From Prostheceraeus crozeri (taxonomy: Eukaryota; Platyhelminthes; Polycladida; Euryleptidae), in the NCBI GenBank assembly GCA_907163375.1, contig CAJQUW010001431.1, positions 1 to 64,000 of the forward strand: a stretch of DNA of 64,000 bases, given 5' to 3'. Positions 50,861-62,100 of the stretch are shown here, one piece after another. The notes below the pieces were generated by a model, which saw only the letters and a list, made by a program, of their open reading frames with translations, made no database searches and had not been told where the DNA came from. The stretch's first letter is position 1. Every line of letters starts with the position of its first letter. The position numbers were made by a program, and so were the translations under genes.

Positions 50861-52017
50861 GAAACTTTGATATATTGCAAAAGAGACAAATATGACTTTC
50901 GAAGTTCGAGTTTTGTTGGACTAGATATACTTTATCAATCGACATGAAACTTTTGAATAGTAAAGTTCCTGTGAAGTGCTCAGGATCAATTTGTCTTACT
51001 TTTTTCCGAAGTAATCAATTACTATATATACTATATATTATTATAGCTACATATCGCACAGATTGCGAAGTATGAGAGACAGAACATTTCACTTCGCTAA
51101 GTTAATGTGGCAGATCAACAAATGAACAACAATAGGGCTATTCAAGAAAATATAGAATACGCTTGCTACTGGAAATAACTCAAGACAAAATAACACACAA
51201 TTTTTAGGTAGTTAATAAATGCGATAGTATGCAGTTTCCATATTGGGCAAAACCGCGTCAACAAATTTGATTAAAATTGATCTTTTCCTAATTAATCCGA
51301 ACATGAAGTCAGAACTCAGTTTCAATTGGCTCCTTTCGCCGACAACCAAACGTCTGAAAACCTCGAAAAACTTCCGAAAATTCCGAAACATTTGAAAAAT
51401 TTCGATGAGTTAGTTTAATTAGTATTTAGGTACTAATACTAATTAGTATTAGGAATTTTTGATTGACCAGCTGTGCCTTGTTTGCTTCGTGATTTCTGTT
51501 TGTGATTCAATTCAGCCTGCAAATGGCTAAAGGAGTTTCCGCTGTCCTTGTACCAAAGACAGTCAAGACATATTCAATAGACTAACAGGTCTGATATTTT
51601 TGCTACATTACAAGTTGTGACAGCGCCGTATTGATCGAACAATTACAGTGAGTCAATTAATCGAACAAGGAGATAAGCTGAAAAAGCTATTTGACTATTA
51701 AACTATTTTGCCCATTATTAAAATTGCTACTGTACTAGCAGTGCCGACACGTGGTTGCCATTGACTCGACAAACGTCGCAAAACGTTGTAAAGCTTAAAA
51801 TCAAATTAACATCAAGCTTAACATCATAAAGCTTCTGGTTTCATCATAATCAATCAGCTAATCACATTTTTGAACATCTAAATCAATTATAATCATCAAC
51901 ACTTTTGAATATCGCTTCATCGTTCGAGTTCTAATCGTAAGTGAGAGCATAATCAAATTCCTTTTATGACTTCCCTTGACTTCATGTGATTCGCAATATT
52001 GACACTTCATATTCTTC
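50861..52017. other. No gene recognised
   Basis: Contains an AT-rich palindromic stretch with repeated TTAGTATT and TACTAA words near 51,415-51,455; otherwise nothing seen. Confidence 0.5.
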
Positions 52018-52933
52018 TCAACCCGTTATTTCCCAGATTCTTTTTATTCATTGATTTTCGTAATGCCTCTTTATCAAATGATCTTCTCCGTCTTTAAGGG
52101 GGGTTAAGAAGTACGATATTTACAATAAAACCATCGATTATCTAATGTCTGGTCAATGGTAATGTTATTTCTATCATTGCAGAAATGCTTCTTCAATGAG
52201 AATTGATAAATTACATGCGAAGCACTTCATTGCTGACAAGAAAGTGTGCTTGACATCTTGGCGATCAATCCAACCTGTCAGATTCCTCGTTTAGGTAATT
52301 GTGTAACCTGTGAAAATTTTGTCCGTCACCATAATTTCCCAATTTCACCGCAAACCTCCCTGGGTCGACTGTAGTCGACTTGATGCGTTAAATAGTTGAT
52401 GCAGTGAGGTATTTCAGTGGGCTCAGAGTACAATGATAAGTTTACATCACAGGGAAGATCAGATACTGATAGGAAGTGAATTTCACACATCTAAGGAGAA
52501 AAATCCTAATTTTCATGAATAGTGTCAAAAATAACGTTTATCTACCAGAGTAAACTATAGTCGACATAAAGTTTGTTCATTGATTTCTTGTACTAATTGA
52601 TTTATCTTTCTCAAGTAACCGATTATTATATAAACTGTTCCGTATTATACTACATGACGTAAATCAAATGAATGGATCACTTAAGATTCGAGATAAACTC
52701 GCAGATTCAATATCGCTGGTAGCTCGTATATAATTAAGTAAATGATGCTGTTTTATAATCAATAACTGATGAAAAATTAGGAAGTGGGATTTGTTCTGAT
52801 CATGATAACATGTATGTCAGGATGAGTTATTAATGGCAAGGATCTTCATTGATTCCAAAAATCATTCTCTAACCACTGTCAACCAGAATAATGTATGGTC
52901 GACTATAGTCGACTCAGGTAAATAGCGGGTTAA
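52018..52933. mobile_element. piggyBac-like non-autonomous element, about 908 bp
   Basis: The left end is CCCGTTATTTCCCAG from 52022, preceded by TCAA; the right end read inwards is CCCGCTATTTACCTGAG from 52929, flanked by TTAA (52930-52933). TTAA targets and ends beginning CCC fit piggyBac. The interior has palindromes GTCGACTGTAGTCGAC (52364) and GTCGACTATAGTCGAC (52898) and no transposase. Confidence 0.6.
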
Positions 52934-53112
52934 GATACTATGTAAGTTCCTTCTGACGGTTTCCTGCCATGATGTCCCGAATTTTGGGATGGTCATGCGT
53001 CAATAAAGCTAAGAAAGGTAAAAATTTCGTGTTATGTTAAAATTTAGCAAAAATTCCGTGATTTATCACGATAGGACAAAAAATATTATATGTTGAAGCC
53101 TTCATTTGCTGA

Positions 53113-53370
53113 ATGAGGGAATTCACTTTTCAGGCAGTAGTTGAACAACACCATGGTGCCGTGGAAATTGACTTATTGTCCTTCAAAGATCAAAGTGAGT
53201 GTCTTTCAGAAAGAGAAAAAATGAGTATTTTTGAGTATTACTTTCAGGAGAAAAAAATTAGTATTTGTTTGATCGTTATTAATATTCTGTTAACAATAGT
53301 TCAGCACATTTTAGTCCATATTGCTAGGCATTTAGAAGCTAAATTCTTTTTAACTGTTTTAGAACTCTGA
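53113..53370 (+). CDS. Doubtful small ORF with one membrane segment
   Basis: 85 codons: an acidic, charged first half and a hydrophobic stretch (ISICLIVINILLTIVQHILV) long enough for one membrane helix. No family, no promoter and no neighbours support it, so it may be a chance frame. Confidence 0.12.
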   Translation: MREFTFQAVVEQHHGAVEIDLLSFKDQSECLSEREKMSIFEYYFQEKKISICLIVINILLTIVQHILVHIARHLEAKFFLTVLEL

Positions 53371-54690
53371 GAAGTCGCACAGACGTGATGTCGTTTCCTA
53401 TTATTAATATTCGATGATATGATGTTATTCGATAGATTATACTTTTTTCATATATTTTGCAATGAAAAAGATTGAATTTCTCTCCGTTCTGATACTTTGA
53501 ATTTCAGAATACTCAAACCACCGTTGATGCCGCTGAATCCAATTTCTTCCTAAATAATGTCAAAACTTTCCTGGACAAAAACAGAAATTTGAGAACCGAA
53601 AATTTCAAGCGCTGTCACACCACGGGGCTACTACAAATCTACGGGTCCGCCTAGTTCTACCCGCTTCCTCAGCTTGTAAGACAGCAGAAAACATCTAGAG
53701 GCATATTTTTCCGATCATGTGTATGCGTTAATATCATACTTCTGATCGGCGATGCATGTGAGAATGCTGCGCTTGTCAATATTTGAATTTGAATTTATTC
53801 AAAAAGGATGACAACAGCATGAATGCCAATAACAGCTATCATACACAAATGATAAAGTCACACGCAATAACATTAAAGTTTCGGTGAATAAAAAGACAAA
53901 AACATTGCATTACTATGAGCACTCCTCTTGTGACTTCAACTAGTTGAATAACAACTAGAATTTAATTAATAATAATTAGTTAATAATTTAGTTAATAACA
54001 ATTCTGAATTTATATCAACTAATTCATGAAACGTTCCAGCATTGACAATGAGGCAAATGTGTTGCTATTTGCTAACGATCTGACCTACAAGCTTAAAAAT
54101 CATCGTTATTAGCAGTGATCGTGTATTCCGGACATGTTTCGGTATATGAGGTCATACCATCCAGCGTTACAAACAAATGGTAAAATCATATGCGAAATGG
54201 CATTTTTACAAAAATGAAAATTACAATGAAATTTACAAATGAAGTCTGATTGGGTGAGATCCACTCCTCTCGTTAGCAAATGTGTCGAAGTTGCTTTGAT
54301 CAATAACGTTTCTAGGATTTCAGGAAATTTAGTTCTACCGACTATGTTGAAATTCTCACGTGACGGATTATGTACGTACATAGCTATCTCTGTCGGGGTC
54401 GGTTTGTCAGACATGTCGTCGAACTCATAGCACCACAGAAATGGATTGTTTAACCGCATCACTTTGCTAGAAGTGCAGACTGATTCAAAACAATGGCACA
54501 TGCAGGAACTTATTGAGTGGGCAAAAAGAAATTTTTAATACCTTGCAGAGATAGGAAAAATGGTCGTGCGTCGCTTGCGGATTGATGTGAATTCCTTGAA
54601 AATGCTCCGATCGCCAAGATTCTTTGATATTCAAAGAATTCAGATCATTGCGCAAAAGTTTTCTCGATAATGTTGGGTCCTCCGATCATT
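53371..54690. other. No gene recognised
   Basis: Includes a TTAATTAATAATAATTAG-type AT-rich stretch near 53,955-54,010. No coding motif seen. Confidence 0.5.
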
Positions 54691-54691
54691 A

Positions 54692-54956
54692 TTAAAAAAG
54701 TTAGCAGGCGCACGAAAAAACGTTCACAAACTTCTGTGTAGAATTTGATGTCGTCTGTGTCTCTTTGCTGTGTGATCCGGTTGATAACAGTCACTGAAAC
54801 TTCGCACAATTTTGTCGAGTTTAATGTTGAACTGGCTGCTCATTGTTCGATTGCTACCGTATTTAGTCAGCAGATTGTGCCATTTCATTAACGTTACATG
54901 TTCCAATGTTTCCTTTCTAGTCATACAGAAGAAGAGACGACATGTCTAATTCTGTG
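54692..54956. repeat. Dispersed repeat R, copy 2, uninterrupted
   Basis: About 265 bp, matches 32703-33230 minus the MITE. It provides the empty-site form CATTAACGTTACATGTTCC. Confidence 0.88.
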
Positions 54957-55785
54957 CATAGCACAGTGGTGTAAGTGCAAAAGTCAAAATTTTCAGCAGA
55001 GCCACTTAAAGTTTCAGTAAGATAAAACTATAGATTCTATACGTTCAAAGTACAGTAAAAAAAAGACAGAGATTTTGGCATGGTGTTTTGTTGGGACAAT
55101 CGCTACAGTGTGAGTTAATCAAATTCATATATTGCGGAAATATGAAAAATGCATGACGCATACACTTGTATGATAAGTATTTTCATTCATTTCAGCGAGT
55201 TTAGTTTCACACCATAGCAGTGCATGTTGCTTATTTGGACTTTACATTAGAATGCTAAGTATTAGTAAGACTTTCAAGAGTAAATTTATACCAGGATGTC
55301 ATTGCACATTCAATTAAATTCCCCTTTATATCCGAAAATATCTGAAATGAGGTATCATTGTCGTTTGTAATACATTATCCAGACTGATAATTACCAATTC
55401 GCACTTTCAGCTTGCCATCCAGTTGCATAATGCTATGTATTTATACAGTAGCCTGCGTAATTATCAGAATTAAAATGCGCAAAAGACAAAATAGATTTTT
55501 GAGAATGAATTTTCATCATTATAAAAGCATCCTGCAACATCATTAAATAAGTAATTTGTGTGGCAAGTAAAAAAGTTTATCTCATGGTCGGCGGATAACG
55601 GAATTTTGACTTTTATACTGTTGCATGAGGTCTGCGTATTTCGCCGAAGATAATTTTGGCGGGTCCTTGTATAGCAGCGACGGTGAACCTACTGCGCGTG
55701 CAGAACACTGTTCTGGTAGCGTGATTGAATGAAATGTCACATGGGCATGCTTAGTCTTGAAGAAAATATTTATGGGCTCATCTTT

Positions 55786-56280
55786 TTACATAAGTAAAAC
55801 CATCCTATTCGTCCAATTTATTTCGCTGCCCCAATCAGATTTTCTAGTCTTCAAAAACTGCTCTGTCTCGCCTGTGATTTCCAATCCGGTATAGTATCTT
55901 TTACGACCGGATGTAATTGATATAAAGCAATTTTTCTTACAGTTCTGAATCCATTTCTTGACCGAAATCTTGGACAATTTTGCACAAACTATGCATGTCC
56001 TTTTTTGATTTGCGAATTGACAGATTAGCTTCATCAAATATCTTGAGATAGAATGTACAACTGGCCACCACTCCTTTGATTTTTTCCTCGTGGTCTGGAT
56101 TTCGGATCATTTTTCTGGATACAGATGTTCCTTTTGATGATTGCCGACAATAATGTGACTCGACCTTCGGAAAAAGTGATAAATGATCTTCCACACTTCT
56201 TCTTAATCACAAATCATTTTCTTTCGCTTAATCTGAGCGTCCACCTCGCTGCGTTATCACAGGCACACCATTGTTTGCAT
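55786..56280 (-). pseudogene. Remnant of a dispersed invertebrate transposon-like protein family
   Basis: Overlapping minus-strand frames encode PKVESHYCRQSSKGTSVSRK and later FYLKIFDEANLSIRKSKKD followed by a Cys-containing segment. From memory, the combination of HYCR..S, then a Y..IF...NLS...KKD segment, occurs in a widespread uncharacterised invertebrate protein family that often looks transposon-derived. Frames are broken, so it is called a remnant; the family assignment is tentative. Confidence 0.4.
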
Positions 56281-56329
56281 TTAATACATGCATTAATTAG
56301 TCTTTATACAGCAGTCCATATAGTTTGAT

Positions 56330-58050
56330 CGGATTTTAAACCATAAGCTGACAGGAATAGTCCTCTGCATACCTGTTTCTTTTCAGACAGATTCCAAGGT
56401 AAGAAATATGTAGGCGTTGTGTTTCTCCGATTTTTACTTCCTGAACGCATTCGCGTAACCGCTTTTACCTCTTCATGGTGCAGAAAGAAGGAACGTTGAA
56501 GAGATAGTTCCCCAAGCTCATAAAAATTTTGGTTATTTTCTTGTAGCTTTTCCTTGGTGTAGAGCTCGCATCCAAGCCCTCGTTTCTAACAATTATGTGA
56601 ACAACAATGGCTGATAACAATTCCAAATTTCACGGGAACGATGTTTCTTTTTCGATTTTCATGCTCTATACCACAATTTCTCCTTCAATTAGCGCCTAAT
56701 GTGTTCTTTTCTTGGTCAACACGGAAGAAGTAACAGCACTGTCATAACTGTAAAATTCGGCTACGTTTTCACTTAAAGATGCCATCCATAGAGTAAGTAT
56801 GTTAGATAGAGTGGTAACTCCGCATTTATTGAATCCCCAATGTGTATACACTTTCGATTTTATTAAATGAACTCAAGGGAGATACAGTCGGAATTGTTTC
56901 AAGATGTGAGATATACACATTTATGCTGTTTTGAAGAAATTGCAACGGAATTGACTGATCATTATAGCAGAGCAGAAGGAAGTGATATTATTTTACAGAT
57001 TGTTCGTGTCTGACAGCCTTGGTGAGGTAATGTTTGTTTAACTGGCAGCTCGATGACCTGCGGTATTGCTTTCCTGCTGAACCTCAACAAAATCTTCTTA
57101 AGCGTGATCAGGCAACAGTTGCCACTAGCATGGCAAAATCTAGATTCAAAGACAATGATTTCAATTAACTTTGAAAGATCTAAATGGATCCACATCACTA
57201 TTCAGATTCAAGAAATGAAACATGAATTTAGTGAATCATAAAATCAAGCCGGTGAAAATTGAATTAAAAACTTGACATTTCAGCCAAGAAAGCACGAATA
57301 GTATCGTGACTTTTTCATGAAGACTTCCACTTTTATGCGGAGCATGAAATTCCGCTGATAACCAGCTTGATTTCGGCTTAGTTGGGATGATTATTAGCAA
57401 ATATTCATACCTTTTGATATCCAACTTGCTTTATACTACTTACAACGGGGAGTCATCTCGGTAGTATTTAAATTGGCAAAATTTTGACTTTTTTAGAACT
57501 GTTCAAATAATTTTTTTGGACCACGGGAACGTAATCTCCGCAAAAAACTGAATCTTTTCATATAAAAATTTTCACTGTATACAGATACTTTTTTGAGTCG
57601 ACACTATACCTATATACTTACTCTATGATGCCATCAATGTATTTTGGGATTTTTCATCAATATATAGATGACGATTCCCACCACATTCCTCATTTTCATC
57701 AAGTGGTGCGCTTTCCTTGGTTTGGAAATCCTCAGTGCCTGCAACATGACAAAATATCTAAACACTATTGACATCATTCTGTTGGATCAGTGCACTTTGA
57801 AATAGGATAAACACGCAGCAATTAAAATAGATCAGGGATGGAATCAATTAAAAACAGTTCACCGATTAACAACTTCCATGCCTGGGCCTTATAAATACTG
57901 CATATTTAACTATCTGACGCATACGACAAAAATATATCAGAATATTAATTGAATAATGACCATTAGCCATCTTATAATACATGATGCTTAATGATCTTAG
58001 GTATAAGATCAAACCCCTACAAGTAGACTACATTGTCAGATGAACCTTGC
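56330..58050. other. No gene recognised
   Basis: Short frames without motifs. Confidence 0.5.
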
Positions 58051-58057
58051 TTACGCA

Positions 58058-59330
58058 TCACTGGGTTAAGCATGTGATTCTTGATTCATAACATAATCCT
58101 GTAAATAGAGCAATTTCAACAAAAAATGGCAAAATTACTTTATTGAAAATTAATGCATTGAAATTAATTGCATTTTGCAAGAAAGCGTACAGACAGTAAA
58201 ACCTACCCAGCACATGTGGTCGTTTATTCGAAGCGACTAAATGGCATGTTGTAACGCCAACGTATCTCATTTGGCAGCGATCACAGCTGTAATGATACAC
58301 AATATCGGACTTGAGATCACTCCAAATACCATCAACGTTCTGACAAAACTCAAGGGTTTTCAGCGTTTTGAAAATCAATCTAATTTTCAAGTCTTCAAGC
58401 AACGAGTTATTGACAGTATAAATGCGTTTCTTAAGCTCTTCAACACGCTTGCTAAGAAAAGGGACATTCCAGTTGATACATTTGAGATCATTCTCATGCT
58501 CAGTGTGTCTATTATTCGGCTTGCGTTCACCCTTATCTTTGATTTTCAGCATTAAGTTGTCAGAGCAACCATCCAAGCGACTGAATTTCAAAATTTCATC
58601 AATGACGTTATTCTTAATGAATTCGTGAGAGCAAATGCGGAAAGCTCAATAGAATAAAGAGCGGAAATCCGCTACTTTGTACGAAAAAGGAGCCATTGCA
58701 GCCGAAGAAATATACATTCCGGTATTTGCATCTTTAAAAGCAAAAAACACAAATAAATCGCCATGACCAATGGTTACTTTTATATCTAGAAATCGCAAGG
58801 AATCGTCTGACTGATAATCAACAGCAAATGTGATGCTGTTGCTCAACGAATCGATAAACCAAGAAAATTCTCAATTTCTTTTTTAATGCGAAAAATGCAA
58901 AAAAAGTTGTCGACATATCTTTTGTAAAACAGAGGGTGGTTGCCTGAAAAATCTTTGAATTTGCGCTTTATGCTGTCCATGGCGAAAACAGCCATAGTAG
59001 GACCCAACTTCGAGCCTATAGCCATACCGTCAAACTGAGTATAGAGACTGTCATTAAAAGAAAAAATAATGTTGGTGCAAGTTTAACTTAACAGCTCTTT
59101 TAAAGCTGTTCGAGAAAAGTCAAATCTATCAAAAACAATTAACGTCAAAATATGATCAATAGCTTTGGACACGGGAACGTTGCCAAATAAATTCGACACA
59201 TCAAAACTGCACATTTCTGCTGTTTCGCATTGAGTAAGATCAAGCTTTTTAATCTCATCAAGAACCTCAAGCGTGTCTTGAACGACAAAAGTTTTTGGCA
59301 AGTATGGTTTCAATAGATTACAAAGATTAC
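58058..59330 (-). pseudogene. Penelope-like retroelement remnant 2
   Basis: Read from the right on the minus strand: TLEVLDEIKKLDL and MCSFDVSNLFGNVPVSKAID (RT palm, about 59,165-59,280), AIGSKLGPTMAVFAMDSI (about 58,975-59,020), YKRYVDNFFCIF (YVDD-type catalytic motif with Asn in place of the second Asp, about 58,900-58,935), SLRFLDIKVTIG (about 58,770-58,800), and a C-terminal GIY-YIG-like YHYSCDRCQMRYVGVTT (about 58,250-58,300). Frames are broken between segments. More complete than remnant 1. Confidence 0.85.
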
Positions 59331-61210
59331 AAATTGCTCTTGTATGAACCTTTCATGTTTAGAATCAGCCGGTACGGCGGGTCAGTATTACTTTTTATGA
59401 GCTTTCGGTAAGCCATGAAGACGCGCTGGCTAAGATCCAGACGACTTGATTTTTGTTAAATGGCTCTGCTGATGTACTTTTTTCTTTTCAAACTCAACTA
59501 ATTTTCTGTCGAATTCAACCCCTTCATAAATGTAGGGATTTATCTAAAAGCGTTTGCCAACGACGTACAATTTGAATTTGGTGGAATCACAGCCATAGTA
59601 TGCCACAACATGATTATTGGCATGTTTATAAATACTAAGTCATAAATATTTCTTACATGTGTCATTGTACATGTTGATAGCCAGTAACCATCTTTAGACA
59701 TAAGATACATCTTTAGACTGCAGAAAAACGAAAAGAGGCGAAATATAAACATGCATGTACTTGCCGCAGAAGTGATTTTACCCTAATGATCCTCTCCTGT
59801 AAAGGATTATGTGGTACACAAGCCAAGTCTTTTTTCAAGGCTCTCTCTCATTAACTTAGTGAGAAGTGGGAGCATTTCATCATCAATCGACAACACCCTT
59901 TGTGCATACAAGCATCATGTCCGCACTAATAAGGACAAAAAGCCACTGCATCAGAGGTTCACGCAGTAAATGGAGATTGGGCCTCGAATATGCGGCTGGA
60001 AATAGGCATGAATTTTATTGATAACCTACCTTTCACTTTTCTTTTCTTGACAATGGTACCTACTCTTACCTCACACAGCTATGTTTTTCAGTAATTTACA
60101 AAGCAGACTAGCTTTACATTTTTGCAAATATAGTATCTTTTAGAGCTAAAGAATCAACTGCTGCAAAATTTGTGCATTGTAACTAAGCAAGTTTAGTCGG
60201 AATATCAATTTGCTCTTTGAATTTGAATGTAGACCTACTTTGACTTGCGTCCGGAAACTGCACGAATAATTTAATTTTACTGCCAAAAAATTGAACACAA
60301 AAAAGCATAGGTTCCAGATGTTGCTGAGAACGTTTCCGTTTTCTAAAATCAATTTAGAGACTTCCCCTGGACATTTCTTTTCATAAACCAAGTTTTATTA
60401 CGATTAAACTGAGTTTCCTCAAACTTCTCTCGTGAAAAGAAAACAACTGCGCTCCATACAACAAAACACTTCGAAATCGTCTACATTCCCTGATTTCTTG
60501 ACGGAAACGAGGTGATTGAGTACGCATTCTTCATGAGTGATTTATGTAGCAAGGTGGCATGGTGGACAAAGAAGCTCGGTTCCTCAAACAGAGTGAAGTG
60601 TGTGGTGGATGACACATGAACACGATTAGTCTCTAAGTGATTTTGCTTCTGTATCATTTTTAGATATTCTTTCATATTACTATTATTTTAGTCAGTAGAA
60701 GTCACTATTTGCTTCTTATAATTTAGGAAGGTCATTTTGATGTCTAGTGCACGTGAACTGAAGGTCACGTTTTACCTCTCTCATTTATGTACTGTGAATT
60801 GTTATCAAGGCAGCATTTGATGTGCCAGTTTGCGTGAACAGGACCGAAGCACCGGTCGAAACTTGTCGCTGAATTAAAGACGACTACACCGGTCAATCGT
60901 GGTTTTCCCTCCGTTGCTTGAAGAATGCATGTAGCTGTATCAATGTCCGTAATTATTAGATACCCACAATTCTCCTGTATATATTCGCAATTGCTGGTAA
61001 AAAACAGCTATATCTTCCATCGAATGATAAAATCGAGTTATTAGCAGTAAAAATATTGTACGAGTATATTCTATGTCTACATGACGGTTTATCCACTTAT
61101 CTGTACACAGCCGATCTACATTCGCTTGGAATTTATATAAATCTTTTCAGATTGCAATTTCTGTCAACAGCATTTAAGCAAAAAGAATTTCATTTCTTGA
61201 AGCTTTAGCA
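59331..61210. other. No gene recognised
   Basis: A short stretch near 59,340-59,470 may continue Penelope remnant 2 upstream; the rest shows nothing supportable. Confidence 0.45.
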
Positions 61211-61214
61211 GCCA

Positions 61215-62100
61215 ATGTCCAGTTATGGCAGTAGTTATGTCAAGTTGTATGAAACAACAACTGCTGCACCAAAAAAGGACCTGAGTCATCACCTGAGCGC
61301 CATCTGTCACCGAGATTTCGACTCATTAAGCTCAGTATCTCTCAGGATGGTGGGTCCGCAACAGCTCGCTGAGCCCAGGTCCACTCAAAGCTGCTACCTT
61401 TCTCCGCCTTTGCACTCAACTTATTGATGGTGATCTTTGCGCTTTTAACACCGGCTTTAGGAAGAAATTTCCTCACCGATGGAGCAACGAAGCCGCGGCA
61501 TCTCACTTCAAAGGGCATGAGCTCACATTACCACCCTTGCTTCCGAATCCCTTCGGCAAGTTCTTCATATTTGGCAGCTTTCCTCTTATTAGTATCCTCA
61601 ACGTTCTCTTCCTAGATAACGGTTAGTTCGCCCATAATCATTCTCTTCCCCACCGCATCGATCAACACTAGGTCAGGCCGTTGGTCAGATAGGGACAACT
61701 CATCTGGCAGCTGTCTATCCACTCGAACTTCCCACTTCCGCGGAACAGATCGAGACACACGATGAAACTTTCGTCTCTTTGTTTGACCACTCGGCACAAA
61801 GTCAATTCCCCGTTACATACCTAGAAGTGGAAGGTATCAGTGCATCCGAGACTGCTTCCACATAATCTTGCAGGACCAAACCGTGCCGGTGCGTGTATCA
61901 TCCTCTCTGTAGTGCCACATGACAACCAGAGAGGATATGGCGACACAAGTGGCAGTGAGGGACCGTGCAGATTCCCCAACGTGCGAAATTAGTGGGGGTT
62001 GGAAGCACATCATAGGTCCATTGAAGCTTCCGCTTTCTATGACATCCCACTTTCGTCCAACTTCCAACTGAGGTGGATCTGAGCAGATAGCCTCATCACG
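61215..62100 (-). pseudogene. 3' region of a retroelement ORF with a PD-(D/E)XK-like domain
   Basis: In broken minus-strand frames, a CRHILSGCHVALQRG segment (about 61,905-61,950) is followed by RPDLVLIDAVGKRMIMGELT (about 61,615-61,680) and a helical tail (KYEELAEGIRKQGW, then KITINKLSAKAEKGSS) down to about 61,400. A Pro-Asp followed by a hydrophobic strand and E-x-T fits the PD-(D/E)XK nuclease fold, which some non-LTR elements use as endonuclease. I recall similar tails next to reverse transcriptases in marine invertebrate genomes. No RT core is seen here. Confidence 0.5.
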
